This document shows, piece by piece, positions 47,846 through 57,836 of a stretch of 64,000 nt of DNA (its first letter is position 1; each line of letters opens with the position of its first letter). The notes beneath the pieces were generated by a model, which made no database searches, was not told the DNA's origin, and saw nothing but the letters and a program-made list of their open reading frames with translations. The DNA is from an uncultured Verrucomicrobiae bacterium (GTDB lineage Bacteria > Verrucomicrobiota > Verrucomicrobiia > Limisphaerales > AAA164-E04). Position numbers and translations under genes: made by a program. The stretch lies in contig OX638380.1 in NCBI GenBank assembly GCA_951813855.1, positions 2,868,876 to 2,932,875 on the forward strand. Direction: 5' to 3'.

Positions 47846-47949
47846 AATCGAAGCTAGATGATCCCGGTAGCGGAGCCCAAGGTCATCCTCGACGAGCGGC
47901 GTCGAAACCGGAGCCCCAAGGACGCAGTTCTTCCTCGGCGAGCTCGGAC

Positions 47950-48369
47950 TCAGGGTAGAAATTGGCCGAATTCATCAGCTTGGTCCAGACAACGCGCCAC
48001 GGCCGCCGATTGGTCTTCTCGGATTTTGTCGATGTGTTCGTTGGCTTCTTTCAGGGTGTCGAAAATGTTCTCGTCAGGCAGGAGGTGGACGATCTCAATG
48101 GCTTTTCGGATTTGCGACTTGCCGCAGGTCGCGACAATTTTACCGCCGCGGCTGTCCATCATTTTTCGACACAACAGAATAAGCTTGATAGCCACGCTGT
48201 TGATGTAGGTCAGTTCGGTGAAATCGAAGATGAGGTACTCGGTCGTGACCGATACCTTCTCTCTAAAAGAAGCGGCCAATTGGGTAACGGTTTGACTATC
48301 CAGCCGCCCCGTAAGCGTAACGTTCAACGCCCCGCTCCAGCGTTCCTCGAATTTCGCATCCAACGACAT
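47950..48369 (-). CDS. STAS-domain anti-sigma factor antagonist-like protein
   Basis: A 139-residue STAS protein: LNVTLTGRLDSQTVTQLAAS, then YLIFDFTELTYINSVAIKLI, where Ser58 is the expected phosphorylation site. The C-terminal 35 residues (KEANEHIDKIREDQSAAVAR) form a helical extension beyond the domain. In partner-switching systems such proteins bind a kinase/anti-sigma factor; none is encoded nearby. Confidence 0.85.
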   Translation of the reverse strand: MSLDAKFEERWSGALNVTLTGRLDSQTVTQLAASFREKVSVTTEYLIFDFTELTYINSVAIKLILLCRKMMDSRGGKIVATCGKSQIRKAIEIVHLLPDENIFDTLKEANEHIDKIREDQSAAVARCLDQADEFGQFLP

Positions 48370-48614
48370 CGGTCGAAGTGCTAATACGGATCGGTCGATT
48401 AGTCAACCGGATTCGAAAAGTTTTATTGGGGAGGAACGAAAATTTTTATTCGGCGGATAACGGCTGGTCCGACGGAAAGTTCCGCCGGTAAAACCGGCGT
48501 CGTTTGCGATGATCGATTGTCAGGTCGATCCCGTAAGATTCTGCACGTCGACAATGGTTCCTTGCCGGGTTAATCTTGACTTTAATTGCGGAATATGTCA
48601 AGGAAGCAGATGGG

Positions 48615-51600
48615 ATGAATACGAATTGGCGGGATGGCGGTCGGGCGATTACCGGGAACGGATTGAAGCGGGTCGGAATATCGCTGCTGTTCGGGTTGAT
48701 TTGCCTTAGCGGCTGGTCCGCGCAAGCGGCGTCGGATCCGGTTATTACTTCCGTAGTTATCGAAGACGAGGATATCGTGGCTACGGTGCAAGTGCCCGAA
48801 GGCATCCACCGGGTCACTCTGGAGTCGCGGCGTCACGGAGTCCGTGGAAATTGGGTGCCGCGCCAAGTTCGACGACTTTCGGGCGAGGGAGGAGAAGTCG
48901 TCTTTCGGTTAAAGCAGAGTTCGGACTTCGAAATTCTACGCGTCGCCTGCTTGAGGCAAGAACCGTTGCCCGAGTTGTTTTATCAAGGCACCAACACCTT
49001 CGTGGGCCCCAAGTCTTATCATTCGTTTATGATCGCCGAAGGCGGTGTCGTGGATACGGCGTTGCGAGCCGACACGCCCGAGGCGGCCGGCGGTGACGAA
49101 AGCCGCGAAGTCGTCGAATCGGATATTTGGCGGCTGCAGGGTGACCGGCTGTTCTTCTTCAATCAGTACCTCGGGTTGCAACTTATCGACGTGGCCGATC
49201 CCGATTTGCCTGTGATCACCGGGACGCTCAAGATGCCGGCGTCCGGGGAGCAAATGTACGTTCTCGACGATTCCCATGCGCTGTTGCTGGTTCACGACAA
49301 TTGCCGGTATTGGTCGGCGGACGCCGAGAGCCGGTTGGTGATTGTCCGAGTCGTCGACGGACAACCGGAGGAATTGTCCAGCGTGCCGGTGCAAGGGAGA
49401 ATTCTGGAAAGCCGGTTGGTGGGCTCGGCGTTGTATTTGGCGACTCAATCCTATCGCAGTTTCGAGGTTTGGGACGAAGAACCGGGCCGGGCGGTCACGC
49501 AATGGGAGTGGGGCACGACGGTTCGTTCCTACGATCTGGCCGATCCTGAGGATCCCGTCGAGAATCAGGAACACTGGATACCCGGTTCGGGCCACGTGAT
49601 CCATGCGACTTCGGATTACCTGTTCGTGTCGACTACGGGGCGTAGCGGCAATTGGTGGCGATCGCAGGTGGAGTTGATCGACATTTCTTCGCCCGACGGC
49701 GAGTTGGCCCCGCTGTCCCGAATTCGCCCGGCGGGACGGGTGCACGACAAGTTCAAGATGAACGTCCACGGCGATACGTTCACGGTAATATCCGAAGTCA
49801 ACAGCCGGCCGCGGGTCACCCGGTTGGAAACCTACGATCTTTCGACTCCGGAGGAACCGGAGTTTCTCGGTTCGGTGGACGTCGGCAAGAACGAACGCCT
49901 GTATGCGACTCGGTTCGACGGTCAAAAAGCTTACATCGTGACCTTCTTCCAAATCGATCCGTTGTGGATAGTAGACCTGACCGATCCCTCCGAACCGACC
50001 GTTTCCGGGGAATTGGAAGTTCCCGGCTGGTCGACCTACATCCAACCTTTGGGCGACCGCCTGTTGTCGATCGGGATCGATGACGTCGATGGGTTCCGGG
50101 TCGCCGTTTCGCTCTTCGACGTCCGGGATCCGAGCCGGCCCGGATTGTTGAGCCGGGTGCCGTTGGGCCAGAACAATTCCTGGAGCGAGGCCAACAACGA
50201 CGAGAAGGCGTTCGGATTCATCGAAGAGACCGGATTGATCATGGTCCCGTTCAGCGCTTACGGCCGGGAAGAAGTTCGCTCCGGCGTGCAATTGATCGAG
50301 TTGGAAAACGACAAGTTGACGTTGCGAGGCCTGATCGAGGACGACGTCACGCCGCGGCGGACGACTTCCTATCGGGACCGCATTCTCTCGATTTCGGGCA
50401 AATCCCTGTTAACCGTGGACGCCACCGATCGGGACGATCCTCAAGTGGTAAGCGACTTGACTCTTTCCTGGTCGGTGGACCGGACGTTCGTATCCGGAGA
50501 TTATTTGATCGAACTTACTCGCGGCAATCGCTGGTCCAACGAGCGGCCGGCGATCCGGATTGTCCGGCAACAGGCTACCGAAGAAATCCTGGAGGAAGCG
50601 GTGTTGCCCGAGCAGGAAGTTTTGGGTTCGTTGTTGAACGACGGCAAGCTGTACCTGATTCAGGCCGATCAAGCCGAGCCGGGTCACTACGGGATACCCG
50701 AGAACCTCGGAGAGGGAGGAGAAACCCAAGAGCCGCGACAGCAGCTCGTTCGGCTCTCGGTATACGACGTGGCTCGCTTACCCGAGTTTTCGAAGTTGGG
50801 GAGCGAAGAATTTGCGATCGAAGAAATCGGCGGCGTGTCGGACGTCGGGCTCCATTTTACCGGGCCGGATACCCTGTCGGCCGTGCTGAACCAAAACATT
50901 TATTGGATCAGTCCCTTCATCCGGTTCGATATCGCCTATCCTTATTGGGGAGGGCAAGGGCGTCGCGTTCTGACATTCGGAGTGGAGGATCCGGAATCTC
51001 TCGAATTGTTCTCCGACTATTCCATGACGCCCAGCGACGCTTGGGACTGGAGCGAGGTTTTGGTCCACGATCGCAAGCTCTACATGAGTTATCGCTACAC
51101 GGACTATTTGGATTGGTTCCCCGGAGCGGAGCAGGACGACGTCAATAAAAACGACGGGAAGAGCGAGGAAGAAGTCCCCCCGGAATTGGACGAACCCTTT
51201 TCGGAGCCGCGAACCCAGCTATACTACCTCAGTGTGCTGGATCTTTACGATCCGGAGAATCCTACCGAACGGGAGCCGGTGAATATTCCCGGTATGCTGG
51301 TGGGCATGAGCCGGGGCGATCAACTGATTTACACTCGAGCGCCGCATTGGGACGCCCGGACGTTGGAAACCGACTGGAGGCAGTGGTTGGACGTCGGCGC
51401 TTACGACGGGGTTTCGTTCAGTCTGGTGGATTCGTATCCGCTTTCGACCCAATCCTATTATCATCCTGTGGTGATGAAAGAGGATTTGCTTCATGTCGGT
51501 ATTCCGGAATGGCGAGTCACGGAAAGGCCGACGGGATCCGGCGAGCGAAACCGCACTCCGTTGCTGAGAACCCTGCGGGTTAACGACGACGGGGAGTTCG

Positions 51601-51866
51601 AGTCCGTGGCGGATATTTCCTTGGGCAATTCGGTGCACGACTTGCGGTTCAAGGGGGATCTGCTGTTGGGACGGTCGAATCGGGAATATCTGTTTTTCGG
51701 ATTTTCGGCCACCGGTTTGCCGGAGTTGATCTCGCAGTCGACCTCGTCTGTTTGCTACGGCTACAACCTTGCCGCGGCCGACGCTACGTTGGACGCCGGA
51801 CTGTGGATTCCGATGGGCGACTACGGAGCGACGCGGGTCGGCATTGAGGTCGAGGAGACCGAATGA
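48615..51866 (+). CDS. Secreted C-terminal beta-propeller protein (COG4880)
   Basis: A 1083-residue exported protein. The start at ATG 48615 gives a signal peptide ending GLICLSGWSAQAAS; an upstream TTG at 48576 is less likely. The propeller blades are clear: YIVTFFQIDPLWIVDLTDPS, VPGWSTYIQPLGDRLLSIGI and AVSLFDVRDPSRPGLLSRVP, which match the COG4880/PF09826 family (propeller distantly related to WD40). An acidic low-complexity insertion is present near KNDGKSEEEVPPELDEP. The family is longer here than the usual 600-750 residues. Extracellular or periplasmic; function not known. No operon partner. Confidence 0.85.
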   Translation: MNTNWRDGGRAITGNGLKRVGISLLFGLICLSGWSAQAASDPVITSVVIEDEDIVATVQVPEGIHRVTLESRRHGVRGNWVPRQVRRLSGEGGEVVFRLKQSSDFEILRVACLRQEPLPELFYQGTNTFVGPKSYHSFMIAEGGVVDTALRADTPEAAGGDESREVVESDIWRLQGDRLFFFNQYLGLQLIDVADPDLPVITGTLKMPASGEQMYVLDDSHALLLVHDNCRYWSADAESRLVIVRVVDGQPEELSSVPVQGRILESRLVGSALYLATQSYRSFEVWDEEPGRAVTQWEWGTTVRSYDLADPEDPVENQEHWIPGSGHVIHATSDYLFVSTTGRSGNWWRSQVELIDISSPDGELAPLSRIRPAGRVHDKFKMNVHGDTFTVISEVNSRPRVTRLETYDLSTPEEPEFLGSVDVGKNERLYATRFDGQKAYIVTFFQIDPLWIVDLTDPSEPTVSGELEVPGWSTYIQPLGDRLLSIGIDDVDGFRVAVSLFDVRDPSRPGLLSRVPLGQNNSWSEANNDEKAFGFIEETGLIMVPFSAYGREEVRSGVQLIELENDKLTLRGLIEDDVTPRRTTSYRDRILSISGKSLLTVDATDRDDPQVVSDLTLSWSVDRTFVSGDYLIELTRGNRWSNERPAIRIVRQQATEEILEEAVLPEQEVLGSLLNDGKLYLIQADQAEPGHYGIPENLGEGGETQEPRQQLVRLSVYDVARLPEFSKLGSEEFAIEEIGGVSDVGLHFTGPDTLSAVLNQNIYWISPFIRFDIAYPYWGGQGRRVLTFGVEDPESLELFSDYSMTPSDAWDWSEVLVHDRKLYMSYRYTDYLDWFPGAEQDDVNKNDGKSEEEVPPELDEPFSEPRTQLYYLSVLDLYDPENPTEREPVNIPGMLVGMSRGDQLIYTRAPHWDARTLETDWRQWLDVGAYDGVSFSLVDSYPLSTQSYYHPVVMKEDLLHVGIPEWRVTERPTGSGERNRTPLLRTLRVNDDGEFESVADISLGNSVHDLRFKGDLLLGRSNREYLFFGFSATGLPELISQSTSSVCYGYNLAAADATLDAGLWIPMGDYGATRVGIEVEETE

Positions 51867-52304
51867 CCCCGGCTGGGTCGAGTCGGAATTTTATCGGTCA
51901 GCCGCGCTCAGCTGGCCGGTTTTCGGGAAAGCCGAGTCAATCGCCCAGGCAGCAGTTTATTCGAAGCGAAGGGTAACTGACGGCCGGTTCCGGAATCGGG
52001 GCCGGCCGTTATGGCTCAGCCATCGATAGCCGGTTGGAAAAAGATATTGGTTGGGAAATGAGACCGGGCGGAACCTTGCACCCGAACGTCGGGGGCTGGA
52101 GTTCGAAGATATTCTGAAATTGACTGATCGGATCGTAGAACAAGGGACCGTCCATGGATAATACGGGCGCTGCAATTATCGACGAAGACGACGGGAAGGA
52201 TAAAGAAAGGTTTCGGCGTTTTCTGGAGCGGTGGCGAGCGGAGAGGAATGGCTTCTCCTCTTCTATTTCGGATATTATCGCCTGCCCGTCGTACTTGCGG
52301 ATTA

Positions 52305-54105
52305 ATTAGTGTCAAGTCCAAAAGTCAAAATCCATAGTTGATTTCTTTAAAAACTAAAAAAATAATTTCAAATTAGATCGAAATAAGTGGTTAAATCGAC
52401 ATATTTATCTTAAATTGTATTTTTTTTGATCTTTTACAGAATTCAAGACGCACCCCTCCCATTCTTGACATTGATTTGGCGATTTAGTTAGGCCGCTTTC
52501 GGACGAACCAATGGCTTGGAGAGACGCTGCAGCTCCTTGTTTCGAACGAGGCTGCCAAGGCGACAACAATTGGCACAGAGAACGGCTAGAGCTACGGTGC
52601 GTTTGAATCCGTCTGAGCCGTAGGAGTAGACTCGATTGAGGCCTCGGTGTTCCAAATGGTTGATGGCTGATTCGACAGCGGGATGTTGCTTCCGGGCGGT
52701 TTTGAAAGCCTCGGTAGTCTCGCGTTCTTGCTCCTTTTTGGTAAGTTTCCCTTTTTTAGGCAAGGTTACTTCCGGAACCATCTCCCGGAGTTTCTCCTGA
52801 TTAAGTGGATTATGAAACCCTTTGTCGAAACTGCAACTGAACAAGTCTGGAAATAGTTTTTTGGTCTCCTCGAGGATCGGGATGGCCACGTGCACATCCT
52901 CTTCTTGCCACATGACCCGATAAGTCAAAACAAATTGGTGTTGATCTTCCACGATGCAAACGGGCACCCCGAGTTCTACCGGTTTGCCTGCCTTTCCTTT
53001 CTGGATCCACCGCGTATGAGGTTCGAATACGGAATAGATCTTTTCGTCCGCCGGAATAGTTTCTCCTTGTAGAATTCGCCGATCCGCTTGTCGCGACAAG
53101 AGACGACCGCATTTCAAAAAACCTTGGATTTGCCGGTGTTTTTTCGCCTTGATCTTCTTTTTCTCCCTCAGCCGATCCCACGACGCACTGGCTCGCTCCA
53201 GGATTTGGTCGCAGGCCTTCAGATAAGCCTGGACCTGGTCGTGACGGCGGTTCGCCAGCTGAGCGGTGCGAACGGAAAAAAACAATTTCCGAATCTTCTT
53301 CAGCCAATGGTGACTTTGCCTCCACCCCTTCAGGTTCCGTTTTTTGCATTCACGAATCAGAGTTCGAATGCAATCATAGAGCAAATTGAGATCGGTGGGA
53401 TAATGGACATCCGTTTCCACCACGAACGAATCGCAACGCGTTTTGAGTTGGTCCCCTTCTTGATGCCCCGCAACCTGCTGACCATGCTTGACGATCAGCA
53501 AGTTGATTTCCTCAATCAATTCGGGAGTCAAGAGATTGACGTTTTGAATCACGGTGGTTCGTTTATATTCTCCCCCCGGTTCGAAATCACCATGGCCTAA
53601 GACAAATCGCAACTGCTTATGATAATTAGCGAGGGTTAGCAAAAGATCGTAATTGCATCTTAAACTGTGTTTGATGAGAGCCAGAACTAGAATCGTCCAA
53701 GCACTCATGCCCGGACGACCGAATCCTTGGTCGCCGAACTGTTGAAAATGATTTTCCAGCAGCTGCTGTATCTGGAGCCATAATGATTCGTTACCATAAA
53801 CACTCTGTAGCCCAATCAAGATTCGAACGACGCCATCACGTTGCGTGGGGTCGAACTTAATTTCCTCGAAGGGTACGGGTTGAAATGCGGGTTGAGTGGT
53901 TCTGAAGATTCTCATGTTAGGAATCGAAGATCAGTCTCAAAGATGCTGACAATTGGTCTCAAGGACGCTGAAAGTCCATTTTTCAGGTAAAAATCAAAGT
54001 TCCGACTCGAATGTTAGACAAATAAATCGAACAAAATGTTACAAAAAAAACCGCTTAAAATGCAGGGTTTATTGAAAAATCATCCCTTTTGGACCAGACA
54101 CTAAT
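52305..54105. mobile_element. ISNCY-family element, copy 1
   Basis: Inverted ends ATTAGTGTC..GTCCAAAAG, target duplication TA (52303-52304 and 54106-54107), length 1801. Carries one transposase on the minus strand. A near-identical copy is at 60126-61924. Confidence 0.85.
52488..53915 (-). CDS. ISNCY-family transposase
   Basis: A 475-residue intact transposase starting MRIFRTTQPAFQPVPFEEIK. Characteristic segments: GRPGMSAWTILVLALIKHSL (N-terminal helical domain), RCDSFVVETDVHYPTDLNLL (first Asp region), CSFDKGFHNPLNQEKL (second Asp) and AVESAINHLEHRGLNRVYSY (Glu region), as in the ISNCY group. Compared with copy 2 it differs at only a few residues (Cys instead of Phe in QGFLKCGR, Leu instead of Pro in HNPLNQ, Thr instead of Ile in FKTARK). 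Confidence 0.85.
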   Translation of the reverse strand: MRIFRTTQPAFQPVPFEEIKFDPTQRDGVVRILIGLQSVYGNESLWLQIQQLLENHFQQFGDQGFGRPGMSAWTILVLALIKHSLRCNYDLLLTLANYHKQLRFVLGHGDFEPGGEYKRTTVIQNVNLLTPELIEEINLLIVKHGQQVAGHQEGDQLKTRCDSFVVETDVHYPTDLNLLYDCIRTLIRECKKRNLKGWRQSHHWLKKIRKLFFSVRTAQLANRRHDQVQAYLKACDQILERASASWDRLREKKKIKAKKHRQIQGFLKCGRLLSRQADRRILQGETIPADEKIYSVFEPHTRWIQKGKAGKPVELGVPVCIVEDQHQFVLTYRVMWQEEDVHVAIPILEETKKLFPDLFSCSFDKGFHNPLNQEKLREMVPEVTLPKKGKLTKKEQERETTEAFKTARKQHPAVESAINHLEHRGLNRVYSYGSDGFKRTVALAVLCANCCRLGSLVRNKELQRLSKPLVRPKAA

Positions 54106-54252
54106 TAGCATGGGGCGGAGCGCGGCGCCGTTGCTCATTGAGCAGTTGGAGCGTGAAGGTGACGATCCTGATCACTGGTGCGTTGCGTTGGAAGCCGTGA
54201 CGGGTGAAAATCCTGTTCCCGAGATTGCCTCCGGCGATTTGGTGCGGATAAC

Positions 54253-55803
54253 CTGACGAATCCCCACGAATTTCTGTGCAAAACCCTTGATTTTCAAGGG
54301 TATCAGGAAAAAAGTGACCCTGTGCTTCCCACTGACCAGGTGCCCTGGTTACATGTGCCAATGCGGGTATTAACCCGTATTCGGGCAGTCATCATGCATG
54401 CATGGACATTGTTCCGTGACTGTTTCAGTGACGCCAGCCTGTGGTGCCTTAAAGCGTAAGTCGTTGATTACCAACGACTTACGAAAAATTCTAAAAAGCT
54501 TGACTTTGATCAACAGTTCACGTTCAATGTGTCGAACCGGACATTGTCCTTTGATCAGAGAAGATTATGCATGTATTGACTGTGTTGACCATGTTGCGTT
54601 GCTGGATTACCGATTACGCCATAATTGGCCACAAGGCTCGGGTCGAAGCTCTGCTAGCGGCAGTGATCGCGCTACTCAAAGGCGATACCCTGACGCTGAC
54701 AATGCTAGGGCGCAACCGAGACGGGGCGGCGCTATCCAAGCACAAAATCAAGGCGATTGACCGACTACTCGGCAATTATCACCGGTATAAAGAACTGATG
54801 GGATTCTATACCGCCATGGCTGCGACATTGCTGATGAATGTCAGAAAACCAGTGATTCTCGTCGACTGGGCAGATACAGGGGTCACGACCAACGACAAGT
54901 TGATGATACTCAGAGCAGCGGTACCTGTCAAAGGACGGTCGATGGTCATCTACGAAGAAGTGCATCCTGAACGCAAATACAACAACGACAAAGTTCACCG
55001 AACGTTCATTCGGAGGCTCATGTCCTTGTTGCCGGAAGGCTGCAAACCCATCGTGGTTACGGATGCAGGATACCGTGTGCCATGGTATCAAGATGTATTG
55101 GATCATGGTGGACATTTCCTCGGACGTGTACGAGGCAAAGTCAGGTATCAGGACCCGGAGACAAAGGACTGGAGCCTGATTTCAACGCTCTACGCCAAGG
55201 CCACAGCCCGCATTCGACATATCGGATCGACATGTTTGACAGTCACCAAATGCTTCAGCTGCAAGCTGTATCTGGTGAGGGGCCAACAACGAAAGACCGG
55301 GAAGAAAAGAAATGCCAGGAACAAATCCAGGAATGCAAAATACCAGCTCAGTTACAAAACCCCATGGCTTCTGGCCACCTCATTGCCTCATGAACGAAGA
55401 ACCGCAAAACTCATCAAGCGAATCTACTCACAGCGAATGCAGATAGAAGAAAATTTCCGGGATTTGAAAAGTCACCGATTCGGTTTTGGGCTCCGCGATG
55501 CATCTACCAAGAGTCCTGAGCGTGGTGCCATCCTTCTCCTCATAGCTGCCGTTGCCACATTTGCGCTCTGGCTTCTGGGATTTGCTGGAACTACTCGTGG
55601 AATAGCAAAACATTTTCAGGCCAATACCATTCGAAATCGAGCCGTTCTTTCCATAGTGTATCTGGGAAAAGAGGTGTGGAAAAACCAGAAGTTTATATTC
55701 ACACTGGAAGAACTGAACCAAGCAATGGAACATCTGAAAAAACTGTTGTTTGAGGAGTCTCAATATGTTTAAAACCGTCTAAAAAATCGAGGGGATCCTT
55801 TAG
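54253..55803. mobile_element. IS4-family (IS10-group) element
   Basis: Ends CTGACGAATCCCC and, inverted, CTAAAGGATCCCC, flanked by the 9-base duplication GCGGATAAC (54244-54252 and 55804-55812), the duplication length of IS10. Length 1551. Composition differs from the surrounding host DNA. Confidence 0.92.
54567..55772 (+). CDS. IS10-like transposase (IS4 family)
   Basis: A 401-residue intact transposase. Asp in VILVDWADTGVTTNDKLMIL, Asp in IVVTDAGYRVPWYQDVLDHG, and the Y-(2)-R-(3)-E-(6)-K signature in YSQRMQIEENFRDLKSHRFG. Closely follows the IS10 transposase layout (KGDTLTLTMLGRNRDGAALS, KHFQANTIRNRAVLSIVYLG). The element has intact ends and duplications, so this insertion is recent and possibly still active. 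Confidence 0.92.
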   Translation: MHVLTVLTMLRCWITDYAIIGHKARVEALLAAVIALLKGDTLTLTMLGRNRDGAALSKHKIKAIDRLLGNYHRYKELMGFYTAMAATLLMNVRKPVILVDWADTGVTTNDKLMILRAAVPVKGRSMVIYEEVHPERKYNNDKVHRTFIRRLMSLLPEGCKPIVVTDAGYRVPWYQDVLDHGGHFLGRVRGKVRYQDPETKDWSLISTLYAKATARIRHIGSTCLTVTKCFSCKLYLVRGQQRKTGKKRNARNKSRNAKYQLSYKTPWLLATSLPHERRTAKLIKRIYSQRMQIEENFRDLKSHRFGFGLRDASTKSPERGAILLLIAAVATFALWLLGFAGTTRGIAKHFQANTIRNRAVLSIVYLGKEVWKNQKFIFTLEELNQAMEHLKKLLFEESQYV

Positions 55804-56027
55804 GCGGATAACGCAAGCCTGGATTGCGTGGTGCAAGATCTGAGTCGATGGGACTTTCCCTATTTCCGCTACGGCCGCTACCGGATCACGAGTGAAGCGA
55901 CAAAGCGTCGCCGCTGTATGGAATGACCGCCGGAACAAACGGCAAGGTGGCGGCCAAGTCTCGGTCGAACTTCCTTCAGTTAGTGGCCGCTTGGTGTTAT
56001 TCGCCACGTTATTTCGGGCGAAATTTT

Positions 56028-57017
56028 TCACATTAATCCGGGAGTTATTTGGGGAGGGTCAGCCAGAAGTGACGCCCGATTCTCAACGGGCAGGGATGTT
56101 ATAAATTGACTGCTTGGAAAAGAAAATCCGGTTGGGATTCGAGGAACGGATCGTTGGCCTCGCAGCAGGTCGTTCCAGTCTTTAGCCCCCGGAGGCCTCA
56201 AACGTTGGGCGTTGGGATGACGCTGCAATAACCGAGCGGCGGAATGATCGCCGCTTGCGTCGGCGTCGAAAGCGCAAAGGATTCGCTGGAAGTTCCAACG
56301 GCAGAGCCATTGGGGGAGTTGGGGAGTCGTCCCGGCGGAAGAAACGAAGACCGTTCCGCTGCTTCGCAGTTCGGGGAGCGAGCACCAGGCGGAAAGGGTA
56401 TCGATGGCACTTTCGGTGAGGATAACGGTGTGCGGTTTGGCCTGGTCCACGGGCAACCAGAAGCTGTCTTGAGTTTTGCGCGAGCCCCGAGTCAGGGCTC
56501 GGAATCGACTGCCGTCGGGACGTTGGAAGGTTCCGACCAATTCAGCTCCGGTGGGTCGGCGGTGGGCATTCGTACACAAGAAGAGAGCATTGCGGCGATA
56601 GTCGGCTTGGATTAAGCCTAGTTGACGGCAGCGGTCGACGAGGCCGCCGGGGAGGCCACGAACCGAGGTCAAGTAATCTCTCACTACGGGCCAATTGGCT
56701 GGGTGATGAGGGTGATCGGCGAGCGCCTGAATCGGGGAAGGCGGCACCGAGCGATCGTCGGCAGGATTCGCGAGCAACCGAATGGCTTCGCGGTCGGAAC
56801 AAGAGCGGGCGTGGGCGACCAGATCAATGGTTCCATAACCGCCGGTGTGGGTCAAGTGATCGAAAAATTTTTCGTGGTTGACACTGAGGATCGAGTCGTC
56901 ACGTTTCCAATGCCGCGGATCTTCGGGATCTTGGCGGTAGCCGAGCCAGATCGCCAAGGGAACGAGCGGGAGTTGCCGTAGCAAAGCCAGGTCAGGGAAC
57001 TGCGATGACTGAGGCAT
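56028..57017 (-). CDS. DUF3991/toprim-domain (primase-like) protein of a transposon-like module
   Basis: A 329-residue protein starting MPQSSQFPDLALLRQLPLVP at ATG 57017, eight bases after the real ATPase stop (57026-57028). It has a DUF3991-like N-terminus (SVNHEKFFDHLTHTGGYGTI), a middle domain (DRCRQLGLIQADYRRNALFL) and a toprim domain with Glu202 (ILTESAIDTLS) and Asp251/Asp253 (CAFDADASGDH). Toprim folds are found in primases, topoisomerases and OLD nucleases. Together with the adjacent ATPase and Mu-type transposase it suggests a replication or repair role in transposition. A raw translation fuses it to the ATPase only because of a frameshift in the latter. Confidence 0.7.
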   Translation of the reverse strand: MPQSSQFPDLALLRQLPLVPLAIWLGYRQDPEDPRHWKRDDSILSVNHEKFFDHLTHTGGYGTIDLVAHARSCSDREAIRLLANPADDRSVPPSPIQALADHPHHPANWPVVRDYLTSVRGLPGGLVDRCRQLGLIQADYRRNALFLCTNAHRRPTGAELVGTFQRPDGSRFRALTRGSRKTQDSFWLPVDQAKPHTVILTESAIDTLSAWCSLPELRSSGTVFVSSAGTTPQLPQWLCRWNFQRILCAFDADASGDHSAARLLQRHPNAQRLRPPGAKDWNDLLRGQRSVPRIPTGFSFPSSQFITSLPVENRASLLADPPQITPGLM

Positions 57018-57025
57018 GGTTATCG

Positions 57026-57836
57026 TCAGATCCCAAGTTCTTCGGCCGCGAGTTCGACATGTTGGCCGGTAACGGGTTGAGCCTGTTGACGAGCGGCGGC
57101 TACCAACGCGAAATGAGCGAGGTGGTTCACCAGTCCGCGGGATTCCTTCGGAAATCAGCCGCAGAGTATCCAGGGCTTTCGCATCGAAGAAGAGGTCTGA
57201 TTGAGGGACTCCGGCCAAGGCGAGTCGATGGGAGAGATAAGGTTCGATCTCTTTGCCTTGGAGGCGAGTCATCTGATACCGGAGGACGAGTCGATGCCGA
57301 AGGGATTGGTGCGCCGCCAGGGCGAGCCGGCGGGCCAGTTCGGAAAGGCCGACCAAGATCAAGGTCAACCGGGGTTGGTCGTCCATCCCGAAATTGAGCA
57401 GCAGGCGTAGGTCGTCGAGTACGCGGTCGCTCAAAAAGTGAGCTTCGGCGACGATCAGGACGGGGTGCTGCTGTTTTTCGGTCACCATTTTGGTGATCTG
57501 CCGTTGCACCGCAGTCCAGGCGTCGGCCCGGCGATAGTATTTCGGCAAGGCGAATTGTCGGGCAATGGCGTTGAGAGTGTCCCAGCTCGAGTCGGTGGAA
57601 AAGGCGACGTAGAACACCGGATGCCAATCGGGAGAAAGACGATCGACGACAACTCGGCAGGCGATGGTTTTGCCGCTGCCGGTTTCACCCGTGATCAATC
57701 CGACGCCTCATCGTTTTACCAAGTGCTCGAGCCGCGTGGTCGTTTCGAGCAAGGCACGGCTCGGAAACGCCTGGAGGGCTTGAATCGAAGGTTCGAAAGA
57801 CAGAAATTCAAGTCCGATGAAGGATTCGTACCTCAG
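57026..57836 (-). pseudogene. ExeA/TniB-like AAA ATPase, broken
   Basis: The N-terminus reads LRYESFIGLEFLSFEPSIQA from about 57833, with no good ATG (CTG at 57834-57836). The frame is cut by TGA at 57708-57710 (LEHLVKR-stop-GVGLITGE). Walker A follows at GETGSGKT and Walker B-like VLIVAEAHFL, where the usual Asp is Ala. After GIPR an extra base at about 57134 shifts the frame; in the corrected frame it ends LVNHLAHFALVAAARQQAQP and VELAAEELGI with TGA at 57026-57028. Similar ATPases serve Mu/Tn5053/Tn7-type transposases as target selectors. Inactive through two independent mutations. Confidence 0.75.

Larger units (their letters stand above)
52154..55843 (+). pseudogene. Small host gene interrupted by two insertion sequences
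   Basis: Three exons of one frame are separated by an ISNCY element (52305-54105) and an IS10-like element (54253-55803). Part 1 encodes MDNTGAAIIDEDDGKDKERF to SDIIACPSYLRI; part 2 (from 54106) SMGRSAAPLLIEQLEREGDD, PDHWCVALEAVTGENPVPEI and GDLVRIT; part 3 (from 55813) QAWIAWCKI with TGA at 55841-55843. Removing each element and one copy of its target duplication (TA; GCGGATAAC) joins the frame exactly, giving about 117 residues. The PDHW..AL.A.TG..PVP pattern belongs to a widespread small uncharacterised family that ends in AWLRWG-like sequence. Inactive now. Confidence 0.85.

Noticed and set aside
48936..50291. A 451-codon minus-strand open frame opposite the COG4880 gene
   Set aside because: Antisense shadow with composition expected from the opposite codon use; the plus-strand propeller motifs are clear.
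55814..55926. An excisionase-like reading frame (SLDCVVQDLSRWDFPYFRYG, then RYRITSEATKRRRCME) after the IS10-like element
   Set aside because: It overlaps the restored end of the interrupted small gene in another frame, has no start codon and would begin inside the target duplication. The other frame matches the family ending much better.
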